A stretch of DNA of 64,000 nucleotides from Thiothrix unzii (lineage in GTDB: Bacteria > Pseudomonadota > Gammaproteobacteria > Thiotrichales > Thiotrichaceae). Below the pieces are notes generated by a model. It made no database searches, was not told the DNA's origin, and saw only the letters and a list, made by a program, of their open reading frames with translations. Where the stretch lies: contig NZ_CP072793.1 in NCBI RefSeq assembly GCF_017901175.1, positions 1,302,001 through 1,366,000 of the forward strand, read 5' to 3'. The position numbers were made by a program, and so were the translations under genes. Of the stretch, positions 18,976-27,797 are shown piece after piece. Numbering within the stretch: position 1 is the stretch's first letter; each line of letters starts with the position of its first letter.

Positions 18976-19463
18976 GTGCGGTGCGTTGTTACATAGGGTT
19001 AGGCAGCAATCTTGGTGATCCGCTGGCTAACCTGCATTCTGCCATTGCCCACCTCGCCGCAAGTCCGGGAATCACCCTGCGCGGCGTATCACGTTTTTAC
19101 ACCAGCAAACCGATGGGGCCGCAAGATCAGCCCGATTACGTCAATGCAGTCGCGGCACTCGACACCGAGCTGGGTGCGCACGCCGTATTGCAAGTGCTGT
19201 TTAGCGTGGAACGTGCTCATGGGCGGGTGCGTGATGCGGCATTACGCTGGGGGGCGCGAACCTTAGATTTAGACTTGCTGCTGTACGGTAATGCTAGGAT
19301 TGCGGACGCGGATTTGTGCGTGCCGCATCCGGGTATCTGCGAACGCTCGTTTGTGGTGTTACCGCTGCTTGAACTGATGCCGGGTGGGGTATTGCCGAAT
19401 GGCAAAGCGGTGCGCGATTGCCGGGAAGCGTTGGCGTGCGATGATCTTTATCCGTTGAGGTAA
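18972..19463 (+). CDS. folK: 6-hydroxymethyl-7,8-dihydropterin pyrophosphokinase
   Basis: Transfers pyrophosphate from ATP to 6-hydroxymethyl-dihydropterin in folate synthesis. 163 residues. Seen: YIGLGSNLGDP at the N-terminus, RFYTSKPMGPQDQPDYVNAVA for pterin binding, and the HPPK signature RWGARTLDLDLLLYG with the Mg-binding D-x-D, followed by PHPGICERSFVVLPL. The start overlaps the pcnB stop by 4 bp, so translation is probably coupled. It converges on hsdR across 17 bp. Confidence 0.96.
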   Translation: MSAVRCYIGLGSNLGDPLANLHSAIAHLAASPGITLRGVSRFYTSKPMGPQDQPDYVNAVAALDTELGAHAVLQVLFSVERAHGRVRDAALRWGARTLDLDLLLYGNARIADADLCVPHPGICERSFVVLPLLELMPGGVLPNGKAVRDCREALACDDLYPLR

Positions 19464-19480
19464 GATTGCATTTTAATGGA

Positions 19481-22400
19481 TCAAGCAGCTTTCTGAATTT
19501 TCGGGCTGGTATTCTCCAGCGCATCAAACAAGCCGTCGATCACGTTATCCTTACCCGCAAACAGTGCATCGGGGCCGCCCGCGTGCAAGCTGGTAAAAGG
19601 TGCTTCATACAGTGCGCTGGACTCCATAATCCCGCGAGCGGTCAGTTGTTCGATGATCATTTCAATGAAGCGTATTTGTGCTGGGGTCAGGCTTTTATCA
19701 TGCAGGAATTGTGAAAAGGCTTCGTGTGCTGCGCTGTGATCCATTCCCACCATACTACGCACGAAATGCGGGAGCGAAGGGGCTTCATGGCGGGCTAATA
19801 AATCCGAAAACAAGGCATTGCCTTCATCTTCACCGATCTGGATCAAAGTGGTTTCCAAGCCTTGCAAATCGGTTTCGGTCAGTGCCTTGTTGGTGCGCAG
19901 CCGATGAATCACAAGGCTATCCAGATGGGAACGCAAGTAATCTTTGACCTTTTTATCGTATTGGGTACTGGTCATTTTTGGCATGTCAAAGGGCGCATCC
20001 TTTTTGATGTCCAGAATCTCGTCTTTGAAGTTGGTGTAGACAATCTTGCGCTCTCGTTTGTCAATGAATGGCACGAGCGCACGTAGGCGAATGCGTAAAT
20101 CTTCCAAAATGTCAGCGTTAATGTCCTCCCAAAACGTTGGCTCCTGTAACGCTTGTAAATAACTGATTTGTGTTTTGACAGCGGGGATGTTGGTTTTTTC
20201 TTCCAGTCGTGTGGCAATGTCCAACACTTTGCGGCGGTGCGTTTCAAAGGTTCTGGCATCGCCTTGCAGCAGGGCGACTTGCATCCGCAATACGTTGAGA
20301 TCGAACATGCGTGATTCAACGTCATCGGCTTCTGGCTGGAAAGGTAACTGCGCCACTTGTTGGTGCAAGGTTTGGCAATCTTCCTCGCTGAGTTTGTCCC
20401 AATTGGCGCGTTCCTGAAAACGTTCTACTGCACGGGTGTGTTGGCGCACGATGAAATTCTCGCGGTTCATGGCGGCAACGGCGTTGAATAGACCGTTTTT
20501 CAAGGTGTTTAGCAGCGAGGTGTTCCCTTCGGCGATGTTCCCTTCGACTCCGCTCAGGGAACGACGGGGCGTATTCGTTGGCTGAGCGGAGTCGAAGCCA
20601 GCCGAAGCCTGTAACGCTGCCAGCAATTGCACCCGTGTTTGGAATAGGCGCGAACCTAATGAAGCACTCGTCCCCGCTTCAATGCCTTGCGGTTTTTCGC
20701 GGAAGAAATCGAAGTTGAAACAGAAATCAAAAATGCGGAAATTCTGTTTGTCTTCACCCGGCGCGAATAGATCAGGGCATAGGCGTGTGCCGCGTCCGAT
20801 CATTTGCCAGAATTTGATGCGTGAGTAAACGGGTTTGAAAAACACCAGATTCAGCACTTCAGGTACATCAATGCCGGTGTCGAGCATATCCACCGAAATG
20901 GCAATGTGCGGGGCTTTATCGGCTACCGAGAAATCATCTATCAGGCTTTGCGCGTATTTCACTTCATTGTCGATAATGCGGGCAAAATGGCCTGCATGTT
21001 CCGGGTAATGGTGATTGAAGCGTGATTCAATGAATTGCGCGTGTTTGTGGGAGCGGGCAAAAATGATGGTCTTACCGAGACGATCATTGCCTGCAACTTT
21101 ATGCCCATGTTCCATCAGGTGTTTGAGTACCTTGTCGGCGGTGTCGATATTGAACAACCACTGATTGATGGCGGTGGCATTCACTTTTTTGGGCATACGC
21201 TCACTGCCATCTGCATTATCGCCCCAGTCGGTACTCTCCCATTCTTCTTTTTCTTCATCTGACAGCGAGTCGTAATCAATGCCGTCACGCGGGAAACGCA
21301 GATTCACTTGCTCCACTTTGGGGCGCACTAAAAACTCGTCCCGTATCGCCTTTTCCAGTTCATACGCATCAGTCGGCACACCCGGTTCCAACTCGAACAG
21401 CTCATAGGTGTTTTTATCCACCTGTTCACGCGGGGTGGCGGTCAAACCGACCAGCAAGCTATCGAAGTAACTGAAAATGGAACGGTATTTCTGATACACC
21501 GAGCGGTGGGCTTCGTCGATGATAATCAGGTCGAAATAGCCCACCCCGAAACGTGCCTCGCCACTCTTGCCTTGGGTTTCGTTAATCAGCCCCATCATGG
21601 TGGGGTAGGTGCAAACGTACACGCGCCCTTCGGTGTCTTTTTCTGTGACCAGATTGACCGGGCTGGAATCGGGTAAGTGCTTTTTGAAGGCATTCGCGGT
21701 TTGTTTCACCAGTGATACGCGGTCTGCCAGAAACAGCACACGTTTGATCCAGTTGGCACGTTGTAACGCGTCGACCAGCGCAATCGCGGTGCGGGTTTTG
21801 CCCGTGCCGGTTGCCATGACCAGCAAGGCTTTACGGCGCGATTGGGAAAATTGTTTGCAGATGCTGCCGATGGCGCGTTTTTGGTAATAACGCCCGGCAA
21901 TTTCTGCATTAACCAGCTTGGAATCGAGTGGCTGGCGGTTGCTGCGGCGTAAGATCAGGCTGCCCAGGGCGGCTTTGTTGTAGAAACCACTGACCTGACG
22001 CGGCGGATATTGGGTGTCATCCCATAGCCATGTGTCATAACCGTTGGTGTAGTAAATGATCGGGCGTTGAGCGTGCATTTGCTCCAAACAATCGGCGTAG
22101 AGCTTGGCTTGCTGTTGCCCTTTTGCAGGGTCAACGGTGGTGCGTTTGGCTTCAATTACTGCCAAGGGTTTGCCATCGTCGCCCCACAATACATAGTCAG
22201 CGTAGCCGATGCCTTGATTATTGGGCATTCCGGTAACTTCATACTCACGGTCACGCTTTTGGTTCAATGACCAACCCGCGCGGCGAATTTCCACGTCGAT
22301 CAGGTAAGCGCGGGTGTCGGCTTCGGAATAGTCGTGGGTATCGGTTTGTTGCGCGGCTTGTTGGTGCAGTTCGGCGAGTTGCTGGCGTAGGGTTTGCAAC

Positions 22401-22939
22401 TCTTGATTGAGTGCATCGGCGGCTTGTTGTTGTTTGAGGGCTTTTTCACTTTCTGCGGCAAGCTGTTTTTCGAGTGCTTCGAGTTGCTTGCGTGGCACAA
22501 CTGCATCGGGGGAAAGGGGGCGCGGGACGAGTGCATCATCCCAGTCGATGGCTGGGGGCAGGGGGCGGGTGTAGTTGCGGGTTAGCCAGTAGGCGATATG
22601 GTGCAACTCTTTGACCAGTTGCAGCGCGTCGAGTTGACGGACTGGAGCGGGGTTATGCACGGCCTGGTTGCCAATCCGCTGGATTGCTTTGGCTTTGTGG
22701 AAGAGTTGCTGCGGAATGAGGTTTTGAAAATCCGGCTCGTGTAACAGGCTATTGAGCGAGTGATCGTAGGGCATCCGCAGGGTGTTGTCGTAGCGGTAGA
22801 GCCAATGCACAGCGGCTTCGAGGGCAAAGCGCGCATGGAAACAGGCGGCGCGTGGGTCGCCGTGGATGTGGCTTTCGGCTTTTTGTGCGGCCTGTTTAAG
22901 TTCCTGAAACTGATTCGGCACAAAGGCGAAGTTGCTCAT
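19481..22939 (-). CDS. hsdR: Type I restriction enzyme, endonuclease/translocase subunit R, with a repeat-derived insertion
   Basis: 1,152 residues. Motor and nuclease subunit of a type I restriction-modification complex. Seen: an N-terminal DUF4145-like helical segment (residues 1-120); a coiled coil (about 140-195); the HsdR_N nuclease with VIEAKRT near residue 262; Walker A MATGTGKTRTA near 375; DEAH in IIIDEAHRS near 473; helicase motif VI MIGRGTRLC; and an EcoEI-type C-terminal domain. Residues about 778-806 (SAGFDSAQPTNTPRRSLSG region) are encoded by a family-B palindromic repeat and look inserted. The frame is intact. It lies last in the hsdM-hsdS-hsdR operon. Confidence 0.93.
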   Translation of the reverse strand: MSNFAFVPNQFQELKQAAQKAESHIHGDPRAACFHARFALEAAVHWLYRYDNTLRMPYDHSLNSLLHEPDFQNLIPQQLFHKAKAIQRIGNQAVHNPAPVRQLDALQLVKELHHIAYWLTRNYTRPLPPAIDWDDALVPRPLSPDAVVPRKQLEALEKQLAAESEKALKQQQAADALNQELQTLRQQLAELHQQAAQQTDTHDYSEADTRAYLIDVEIRRAGWSLNQKRDREYEVTGMPNNQGIGYADYVLWGDDGKPLAVIEAKRTTVDPAKGQQQAKLYADCLEQMHAQRPIIYYTNGYDTWLWDDTQYPPRQVSGFYNKAALGSLILRRSNRQPLDSKLVNAEIAGRYYQKRAIGSICKQFSQSRRKALLVMATGTGKTRTAIALVDALQRANWIKRVLFLADRVSLVKQTANAFKKHLPDSSPVNLVTEKDTEGRVYVCTYPTMMGLINETQGKSGEARFGVGYFDLIIIDEAHRSVYQKYRSIFSYFDSLLVGLTATPREQVDKNTYELFELEPGVPTDAYELEKAIRDEFLVRPKVEQVNLRFPRDGIDYDSLSDEEKEEWESTDWGDNADGSERMPKKVNATAINQWLFNIDTADKVLKHLMEHGHKVAGNDRLGKTIIFARSHKHAQFIESRFNHHYPEHAGHFARIIDNEVKYAQSLIDDFSVADKAPHIAISVDMLDTGIDVPEVLNLVFFKPVYSRIKFWQMIGRGTRLCPDLFAPGEDKQNFRIFDFCFNFDFFREKPQGIEAGTSASLGSRLFQTRVQLLAALQASAGFDSAQPTNTPRRSLSGVEGNIAEGNTSLLNTLKNGLFNAVAAMNRENFIVRQHTRAVERFQERANWDKLSEEDCQTLHQQVAQLPFQPEADDVESRMFDLNVLRMQVALLQGDARTFETHRRKVLDIATRLEEKTNIPAVKTQISYLQALQEPTFWEDINADILEDLRIRLRALVPFIDKRERKIVYTNFKDEILDIKKDAPFDMPKMTSTQYDKKVKDYLRSHLDSLVIHRLRTNKALTETDLQGLETTLIQIGEDEGNALFSDLLARHEAPSLPHFVRSMVGMDHSAAHEAFSQFLHDKSLTPAQIRFIEMIIEQLTARGIMESSALYEAPFTSLHAGGPDALFAGKDNVIDGLFDALENTSPKIQKAA
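20521..20605. repeat. Family-B palindromic repeat inside hsdR
   Basis: CTTCGACTCCGCTCAG (20542-20557) and its exact reverse complement (20582-20597) form a 16-bp stem around 24 nt. A GTTCCC/GGGAAC pair flanks the left arm. The same arms occur at 23019-23072 in non-coding DNA. It is translated in frame on the minus strand. Confidence 0.85.
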
Positions 22940-23018
22940 GCGATAGCCCTTACAGCAAGCAAAATGAATGATGAGCCGATAATAACACTTATTTTCTTAG
23001 ATGAAAGATTGAGCTTGG

Positions 23019-23072
23019 CTTCGACTCCGCTCAGGTTACGGAGTTACGCCCGTTGCCTGAGCGGAGTCGAAG
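23019..23072. repeat. Family-B palindromic repeat between hsdS and hsdR
   Basis: CTTCGACTCCGCTCAGG (23019-23035) and its perfect reverse complement (23056-23072) make a 17-bp stem with a 20-nt loop. It begins 7 bp after the hsdS stop codon and could act as a terminator-like or mRNA-stabilising hairpin within the operon. The 140-bp hsdS-hsdR gap is otherwise featureless apart from A/T-rich sequence before hsdR. Confidence 0.85.
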
Positions 23073-23079
23073 GCGGTAG

Positions 23080-24219
23080 TTACAGTTCGCCGTTGAATGC
23101 GCGTTGCTGAAGCGAGGCGAATAGCGTATCCAACTCTAATAGGTGTTTATTTAAGCGTAATTTCTGTAGTTCGATGGACTTTGAAATCATGGCGTATTGA
23201 TTTTGAAGATATTGGGGCGGAACTATAAGAGATAGTTCTTGGATGTCTTTATTGCTTATATTTGCTTGACGAACTCCACGATCATTCTTGACCAACATAT
23301 TTTTAACATCTTTATTTCTCAGATAATGAAAAAGAAAGTTCTTATCAATACTTTTGTTTGGTTTTATTTCGGCAACCCTTTGATTTAAAAAATATTTTTC
23401 TGACCGCCCCTTTAATAGTGTGACATTTCCATAATCATTTTTTCCAATGGTTCCAGTTAGACTCATCAATAATGCACCATCTTTTATGATAAATCGATCA
23501 TATTTTTCAATAAACTCAATAGGCAAATGCATGATTTTGTCGCCATCAAAATCTTGCCTATTAACCTCTCCAATTCTTATCAAAGGAACTCCATTTTTTT
23601 CAGGTAAATAGTCATCACTTTTAAAAGCAAACCCACCTTTTACTTGTGCAGTTTCGGTTAGTTTTTTTACTTCCCACCCCTTCGGATTCTCCACCGGATC
23701 GCCAAACATTTCCAAAAACGTCGATTGCAGCAGCAAATCCAGTTCCGCAATGGACTGGCGGCGTTGAGTACGCAAAGCATCGGCAGCATCGAGAATAGCG
23801 GCGATGCGTTTTTGTTCGGGGAGAGGTGGGAGAGGGACTAACTCACCATGTACCAAGTTTCGGTTAAGTGTTGGAACACCCGCACCTTCTACAAATCGAT
23901 CAAGTTTAAATGACTGTAGCATGTAATAAACCCATCTTGGGTTATTTCCGTGAAAATTAGTTACGTATAATGCTGTATTTAAAGGCCAATAATCTTCTTC
24001 TGTATAATGGACTTTTCCAATTGTTCCAGATCTGCCAGTTATAACACCAGGAGCTTTTATTTTTACATCGTCATGCGAGCCATTTTTACCATTGGCTGCA
24101 TAGATCGGTACATTGCCAGAGTTTCGTTGACTGACAGGTAAATCATAACCTCTTTTCAGTGTTGAAATATCTTTGAGAGGAACTAAAGGCCATGATTTGG
24201 CATTTCCAAACCAATTCAT
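23080..24219 (-). CDS. hsdS: Type I restriction-modification specificity subunit S
   Basis: 379 residues. HsdS recognises the bipartite DNA target and holds HsdM and HsdR together. Two target-recognition domains (residues about 1-130 and 183-330) are each followed by a conserved helical spacer: LPPLPEQKRIAAILDAADALR near 132-152, and LQNQYAMISKSIELQKLRLNK near 340. The second half is more A/T-rich than its neighbours, as is common for exchangeable recognition domains. It overlaps hsdM by 4 bp. The recognition sequence cannot be read from sequence alone. Confidence 0.92.
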   Translation of the reverse strand: MNWFGNAKSWPLVPLKDISTLKRGYDLPVSQRNSGNVPIYAANGKNGSHDDVKIKAPGVITGRSGTIGKVHYTEEDYWPLNTALYVTNFHGNNPRWVYYMLQSFKLDRFVEGAGVPTLNRNLVHGELVPLPPLPEQKRIAAILDAADALRTQRRQSIAELDLLLQSTFLEMFGDPVENPKGWEVKKLTETAQVKGGFAFKSDDYLPEKNGVPLIRIGEVNRQDFDGDKIMHLPIEFIEKYDRFIIKDGALLMSLTGTIGKNDYGNVTLLKGRSEKYFLNQRVAEIKPNKSIDKNFLFHYLRNKDVKNMLVKNDRGVRQANISNKDIQELSLIVPPQYLQNQYAMISKSIELQKLRLNKHLLELDTLFASLQQRAFNGEL

Positions 24220-25712
24220 AACAAGCCCTCTAAGGCTTTCTGACCTTTGGTAATTTCTTCTTCGAGTTTTGCCAAGCGTTCGAGTATGACTTTCGGCGCG
24301 TCATACGTGACTTTTTCGTGTTTCACTTCTTTGTAGCGGTTGATGGAGAGGTCGTAGTCATTCGCGGCGATTTCTGCCTTGGGAACGAGGAAACTTTTGT
24401 CGGTACGTTTGCGTTGGCTTTCCGTCTCCCCATCGCGTTCTTTCCACCGTTGCAAAATATCCGGCAAATCGGACTTGTCCGGTTGCGGATTGCGCTTGTC
24501 ATCCAGCGAGAACCCATCCGCCTGCATATCGTAAAACCAAACCTTATCCGTGCCGCCCTTGTTGGTTTTGGTAAAGAACAGAATCGCGGTCGATACCCCC
24601 GCATACGGCTTAAAAACGCCCGAAGGCATCGACACAATCCCATCCAGCTTGTGCTTTTCCACGATCATTTCGCGCAATGCCTTATGTGCATTGCTCGAAC
24701 CAAACAGCACGCCATCCGGCACAATCACCGCCGCCCGCCCGCCGGTTTGCAACAACCGTAAAAACAACGCAATAAACAGCAATTCGGTCTTTTTGGTTTT
24801 CACCATTCGCTGTAAATCTTTCGCGGTGGACTCGTAATCCAGACTGCCCGCAAACGGCGGATTCGCCAGAATCAGCGAATAGGTTTCGCTATCATCGCCT
24901 TCATTATCGCCGCGTTCCGCCAGTGAATCCTTATAACGAATATCCGGGTTATCCACCCCATGCAGCAGCATATTCATGCTCCCAATCCGCAACATGGTGT
25001 TATCAAAATCAAAGCCGAAAAAGGTTTCTTCCACATACTGCTTGCGGCTTGCCGCATCGCGGTAAATCTCAGTGCGGTGATGTGCTTGCATATATTCCGC
25101 CGCCGCCACCAGAAACCCCGCCGTCCCACACGCTGGGTCACAAATCGCATCTTGTGGCGTAGGCGCGGTCATATCCACCATCAGCTTGATGATATGGCGC
25201 GGCGTGCGGAACTGCCCGTTTTGCCCCGCACTGGCAATCTTGCCCAGCATGTATTCGTACAAATCGCCCTTGGTATCGGCATCACTCATGTCGATGCTAT
25301 CCAACTGATCCACCACGTTCGACAACACACGCGGCGACGGCATGGTAAACATGGCATCCTTCATGTGCTGGCTGTAAGTGTTTTGCGTGGCTTCCGCATC
25401 CGCCGTGTTCTGCCCCAGCGTTTTGATGAACGGGAACACCTGATCACGCACGGTAGCGAACATCACATCAGGATTCATTTCCTTGAAACGTGACCAGCGC
25501 AACGCGGTTTGTTCCTCACTGAAAATCGGGTTTTCCAGCGGCTTGCGGGTACGGTTTGCCTGTTTTTCCTTGAGGGTGTGCAACTCATCCAACCGCTTAA
25601 TAAACAGCAGATAGGTAAGCTGTTCAATCACCACCAGCGGGTTGGAAATACCGCCTGACCACATCGTGTCCCAGATTTTGTCGATTTTGGATTTGAGTTC
25701 GCCCGTGATCAT
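24216..25712 (-). CDS. hsdM: Type I restriction-modification DNA methyltransferase subunit M
   Basis: 498 residues. N6-adenine methyltransferase of the type I complex. Seen: a helical N-terminal domain (SKIDKIWDTMWSGG), the S-adenosylmethionine motif DPACGTAGFLVAAAEYM near residue 191, and the catalytic NPPF motif (LILANPPFAGS) near residue 284. The C-terminal helical segment (LERLAKLEEEITKGQKALEGLL) contacts HsdS in the family. First gene of the operon, with hsdS overlapping by 4 bp. A TATAAT on the minus strand lies about 50 bp upstream. Confidence 0.95.
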   Translation of the reverse strand: MITGELKSKIDKIWDTMWSGGISNPLVVIEQLTYLLFIKRLDELHTLKEKQANRTRKPLENPIFSEEQTALRWSRFKEMNPDVMFATVRDQVFPFIKTLGQNTADAEATQNTYSQHMKDAMFTMPSPRVLSNVVDQLDSIDMSDADTKGDLYEYMLGKIASAGQNGQFRTPRHIIKLMVDMTAPTPQDAICDPACGTAGFLVAAAEYMQAHHRTEIYRDAASRKQYVEETFFGFDFDNTMLRIGSMNMLLHGVDNPDIRYKDSLAERGDNEGDDSETYSLILANPPFAGSLDYESTAKDLQRMVKTKKTELLFIALFLRLLQTGGRAAVIVPDGVLFGSSNAHKALREMIVEKHKLDGIVSMPSGVFKPYAGVSTAILFFTKTNKGGTDKVWFYDMQADGFSLDDKRNPQPDKSDLPDILQRWKERDGETESQRKRTDKSFLVPKAEIAANDYDLSINRYKEVKHEKVTYDAPKVILERLAKLEEEITKGQKALEGLL

Positions 25713-25760
25713 AGGGTAAGCGTCCTTGTTGGCCTGTGCCGAAATGAAGAGAGGGACGGG

Positions 25761-25766
25761 ATTATA
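25761..25766 (-). promoter_or_regulatory. Candidate -10 box for hsdM
   Basis: The minus strand reads TATAAT here, an exact consensus -10, 49 bp before the hsdM start codon. No good -35 was found at 16-18 bp. It is the only obvious promoter signal in the 173-bp gap between prpE and hsdM. Confidence 0.35.
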
Positions 25767-25802
25767 GCGTTAGAGAGGGGATAAAAGGCAGGTTTCCTTG
25801 AT

Positions 25803-25828
25803 GTTCCCTTCGACGATGCTCAGGGAAC
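25803..25828. repeat. Family-B half repeat
   Basis: GTTCCC (25803-25808) and GGGAAC (25823-25828) enclose TTCGACGATGCTCA, a diverged version of the TTCGACTCCGCTCA core seen in hsdR and after hsdS. It is a single hairpin without the second arm. Confidence 0.7.
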
Positions 25829-25840
25829 GCTAATTCTTGT

Positions 25841-25883
25841 TCCCCCTCTACCGCTTGGCGGGAGAGGGGGCAGGGGGTGAGGG
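25841..25883. repeat. Family-A palindromic half repeat downstream of prpE
   Basis: CCCCCTCTACC pairs with GGGAGAGGGGG around CGCTTGGC, followed by CAGGGGGTGAGGG. It matches the right half of the elements at 29003-29102 and 31742-31844. It ends 2 bp before the prpE stop codon, so it could form a 3' hairpin on the prp transcript. Confidence 0.8.
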
Positions 25884-25885
25884 TC

Positions 25886-27775
25886 TTACCCAATCACACC
25901 TTTCTCACGCAACAACGCTTCAATCTCCGGCATAATCGTCACGTCATCAATGGTGGAAGGCACCACATACGGCTGCCCATTCACCATCTGCCGCAAGCTC
26001 TTGCGCAAGGTCTTGCCCGAACGGGTTTTCGGCAAACGCTTCACGATGTGGGTTTCTTTGTAGCAAGCAATCGCACCAATGCTGCTGCGGATCATCTGCG
26101 TCAGTTCCTTCGACAAGGTTTCCTCGTCGATGTCCGCACCCGTTTTCAGTACGACCAGACCCATTGGCACTTGCCCTTTCAGGTCATCATCGCGTGCAAT
26201 AACGGCACACTCGGCAACAGATGGATGCCCGCCCACGACTTCTTCCATCTCGCCAGTAGACAAACGATGCCCCGCCACATTCATTACGTCGTCCACGCGA
26301 CCCATGACGAATACATAGCCGTCTTCGTCGATGTAGCCGCCGTCGCCGCTGGCATAATAACCATCAAAGGTTTGCAGATAGCTGGATTTGAACTTCTCGA
26401 CATCGCCCCAAATAGTGCAAAGGCAGCTTGGTGGCAATGGCAGTTTCAGCGCAATGAAACCCTGTTCATTTCTGCCCAACACCTGCCCGTTTTCGTCCAG
26501 AATCTGCACATTGAAACCGGGGGTCGGCATGGTGGAAGAACCGAGCTTGACCGGCATTGGCTCAACACCTTGCAGGTTGGCCGTAATGCCCCAACCCGTT
26601 TCGGTTTGCCACCAATGGTCAATTACTGGCTTGCCGGTTTTTTCCATCATCCACTCTTGGGTCGGTGGGTCAAGGCGTTCGCCCGCCGAGAAGATGGTCA
26701 GCAAGCTGCTGGTATCGTATTGCTTGATCAGATCCGCATTCGGGTCATCTTTTTTGATGGCACGGAACGCGGTTGGGGCAGAGAACAAGCCTTTCACGCC
26801 GTACTCTTCGGTAATGCGCCAGAATGCACCCGCGTCAGGAGTCATGACCGGCTTGCCTTCGTACACAATCGTGGTGCAACCGCGCAGCAATGGCGCATAC
26901 ACGATATACGAGTGACCGACTACCCAGCCCACGTCAGACGCAGCCCAGAACACATCACCGGGGTTCATATTGTAAATCGCCTGCATACTGTAGTTCAGTG
27001 CGACGGCATGACCGCCATTCTCACGCACCACGCCCTTAGGTTTGCCGGTTGTGCCGGAGGTGTAAAGAATGTACAGCGGGTCAGTGCCTTTCACGGATAC
27101 GCAATCCGCCGGAGTAGCCGTTGCCATCAACGCATCCCACTCGTAGTCACGCCCTGCAATCAGTGGGGAAGTGGCTTGCGGACGTTGGAAAATAATGCAG
27201 CTTTGCGGTTTGTGTGCAGACAAATCAATCGCTTTGTCGAGCAGTGGTTTGTACTCAATTACACGCTTGATTTCGATCCCGCAAGAGGCAGAAATCATCA
27301 CTTTCGGTTGTGCATCTTCAATCCGCTGTGCTAATTCCGGCGCAGCAAACCCACCAAACACCACGGAATGGATTGCGCCCAAACGCGCAGTTGCCAACAT
27401 GCTGATCACCGCTTCGGGGATCATCGGCATGTAAATGATAACGCGGTCGCCTTTTTCCACGCCCAACCCAGCCAACATACCCGCCGCTTTAGCGACTGCA
27501 TCGCGCAATTCGGTATAGGTGTAGGTTTTCTTGGTGTCAGTAACCGGCGAGTCGTAAATGATCGCTACTTGATCGCCACGCCCGTTTTCAACGTGATAAT
27601 CCAGCGCCATGTACGCAGTGTTCATTTCACCATCGGCAAACCAATGGAAAATGCCGTGTTCGTCTTGCGACAGGATTTTCTCAGGGGCTTTGAACCACTT
27701 CAGGGCTTCAGACTTTTCTTTCCAGAAACCTTCTGGATCGTTCATCGAGCGGTCGTATTCTGCTTGGTAACTCAT
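25886..27775 (-). CDS. prpE: Propionyl-CoA synthetase
   Basis: Activates propionate to propionyl-CoA through an acyl-adenylate. 629 residues, the usual PrpE length. Seen: an N-terminal ACS-type segment (DPEGFWKEKSEALKWFKAP), the adenylation motif YTSGTTGKPKGVVRENGG near residue 240, WWQTETGW, YASGDGGYIDEDGY, and the acetylatable lysine in RSGKTLRKSLRQM near residue 587. PrpE rather than acetyl-CoA synthetase is favoured by its place in the methylcitrate cluster and the RENGGH motif. RBS GGAGGAGGAG lies before the ATG. Last gene of the operon. Confidence 0.94.
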   Translation of the reverse strand: MSYQAEYDRSMNDPEGFWKEKSEALKWFKAPEKILSQDEHGIFHWFADGEMNTAYMALDYHVENGRGDQVAIIYDSPVTDTKKTYTYTELRDAVAKAAGMLAGLGVEKGDRVIIYMPMIPEAVISMLATARLGAIHSVVFGGFAAPELAQRIEDAQPKVMISASCGIEIKRVIEYKPLLDKAIDLSAHKPQSCIIFQRPQATSPLIAGRDYEWDALMATATPADCVSVKGTDPLYILYTSGTTGKPKGVVRENGGHAVALNYSMQAIYNMNPGDVFWAASDVGWVVGHSYIVYAPLLRGCTTIVYEGKPVMTPDAGAFWRITEEYGVKGLFSAPTAFRAIKKDDPNADLIKQYDTSSLLTIFSAGERLDPPTQEWMMEKTGKPVIDHWWQTETGWGITANLQGVEPMPVKLGSSTMPTPGFNVQILDENGQVLGRNEQGFIALKLPLPPSCLCTIWGDVEKFKSSYLQTFDGYYASGDGGYIDEDGYVFVMGRVDDVMNVAGHRLSTGEMEEVVGGHPSVAECAVIARDDDLKGQVPMGLVVLKTGADIDEETLSKELTQMIRSSIGAIACYKETHIVKRLPKTRSGKTLRKSLRQMVNGQPYVVPSTIDDVTIMPEIEALLREKGVIG

Positions 27776-27797
27776 TGTAATCTCCTCCTCCTAACTA

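Noticed and set aside
25877-27334. 485-codon plus-strand ORF opposite prpE
   Set aside because: Histidine/arginine-rich antisense shadow of the well-supported prpE gene.
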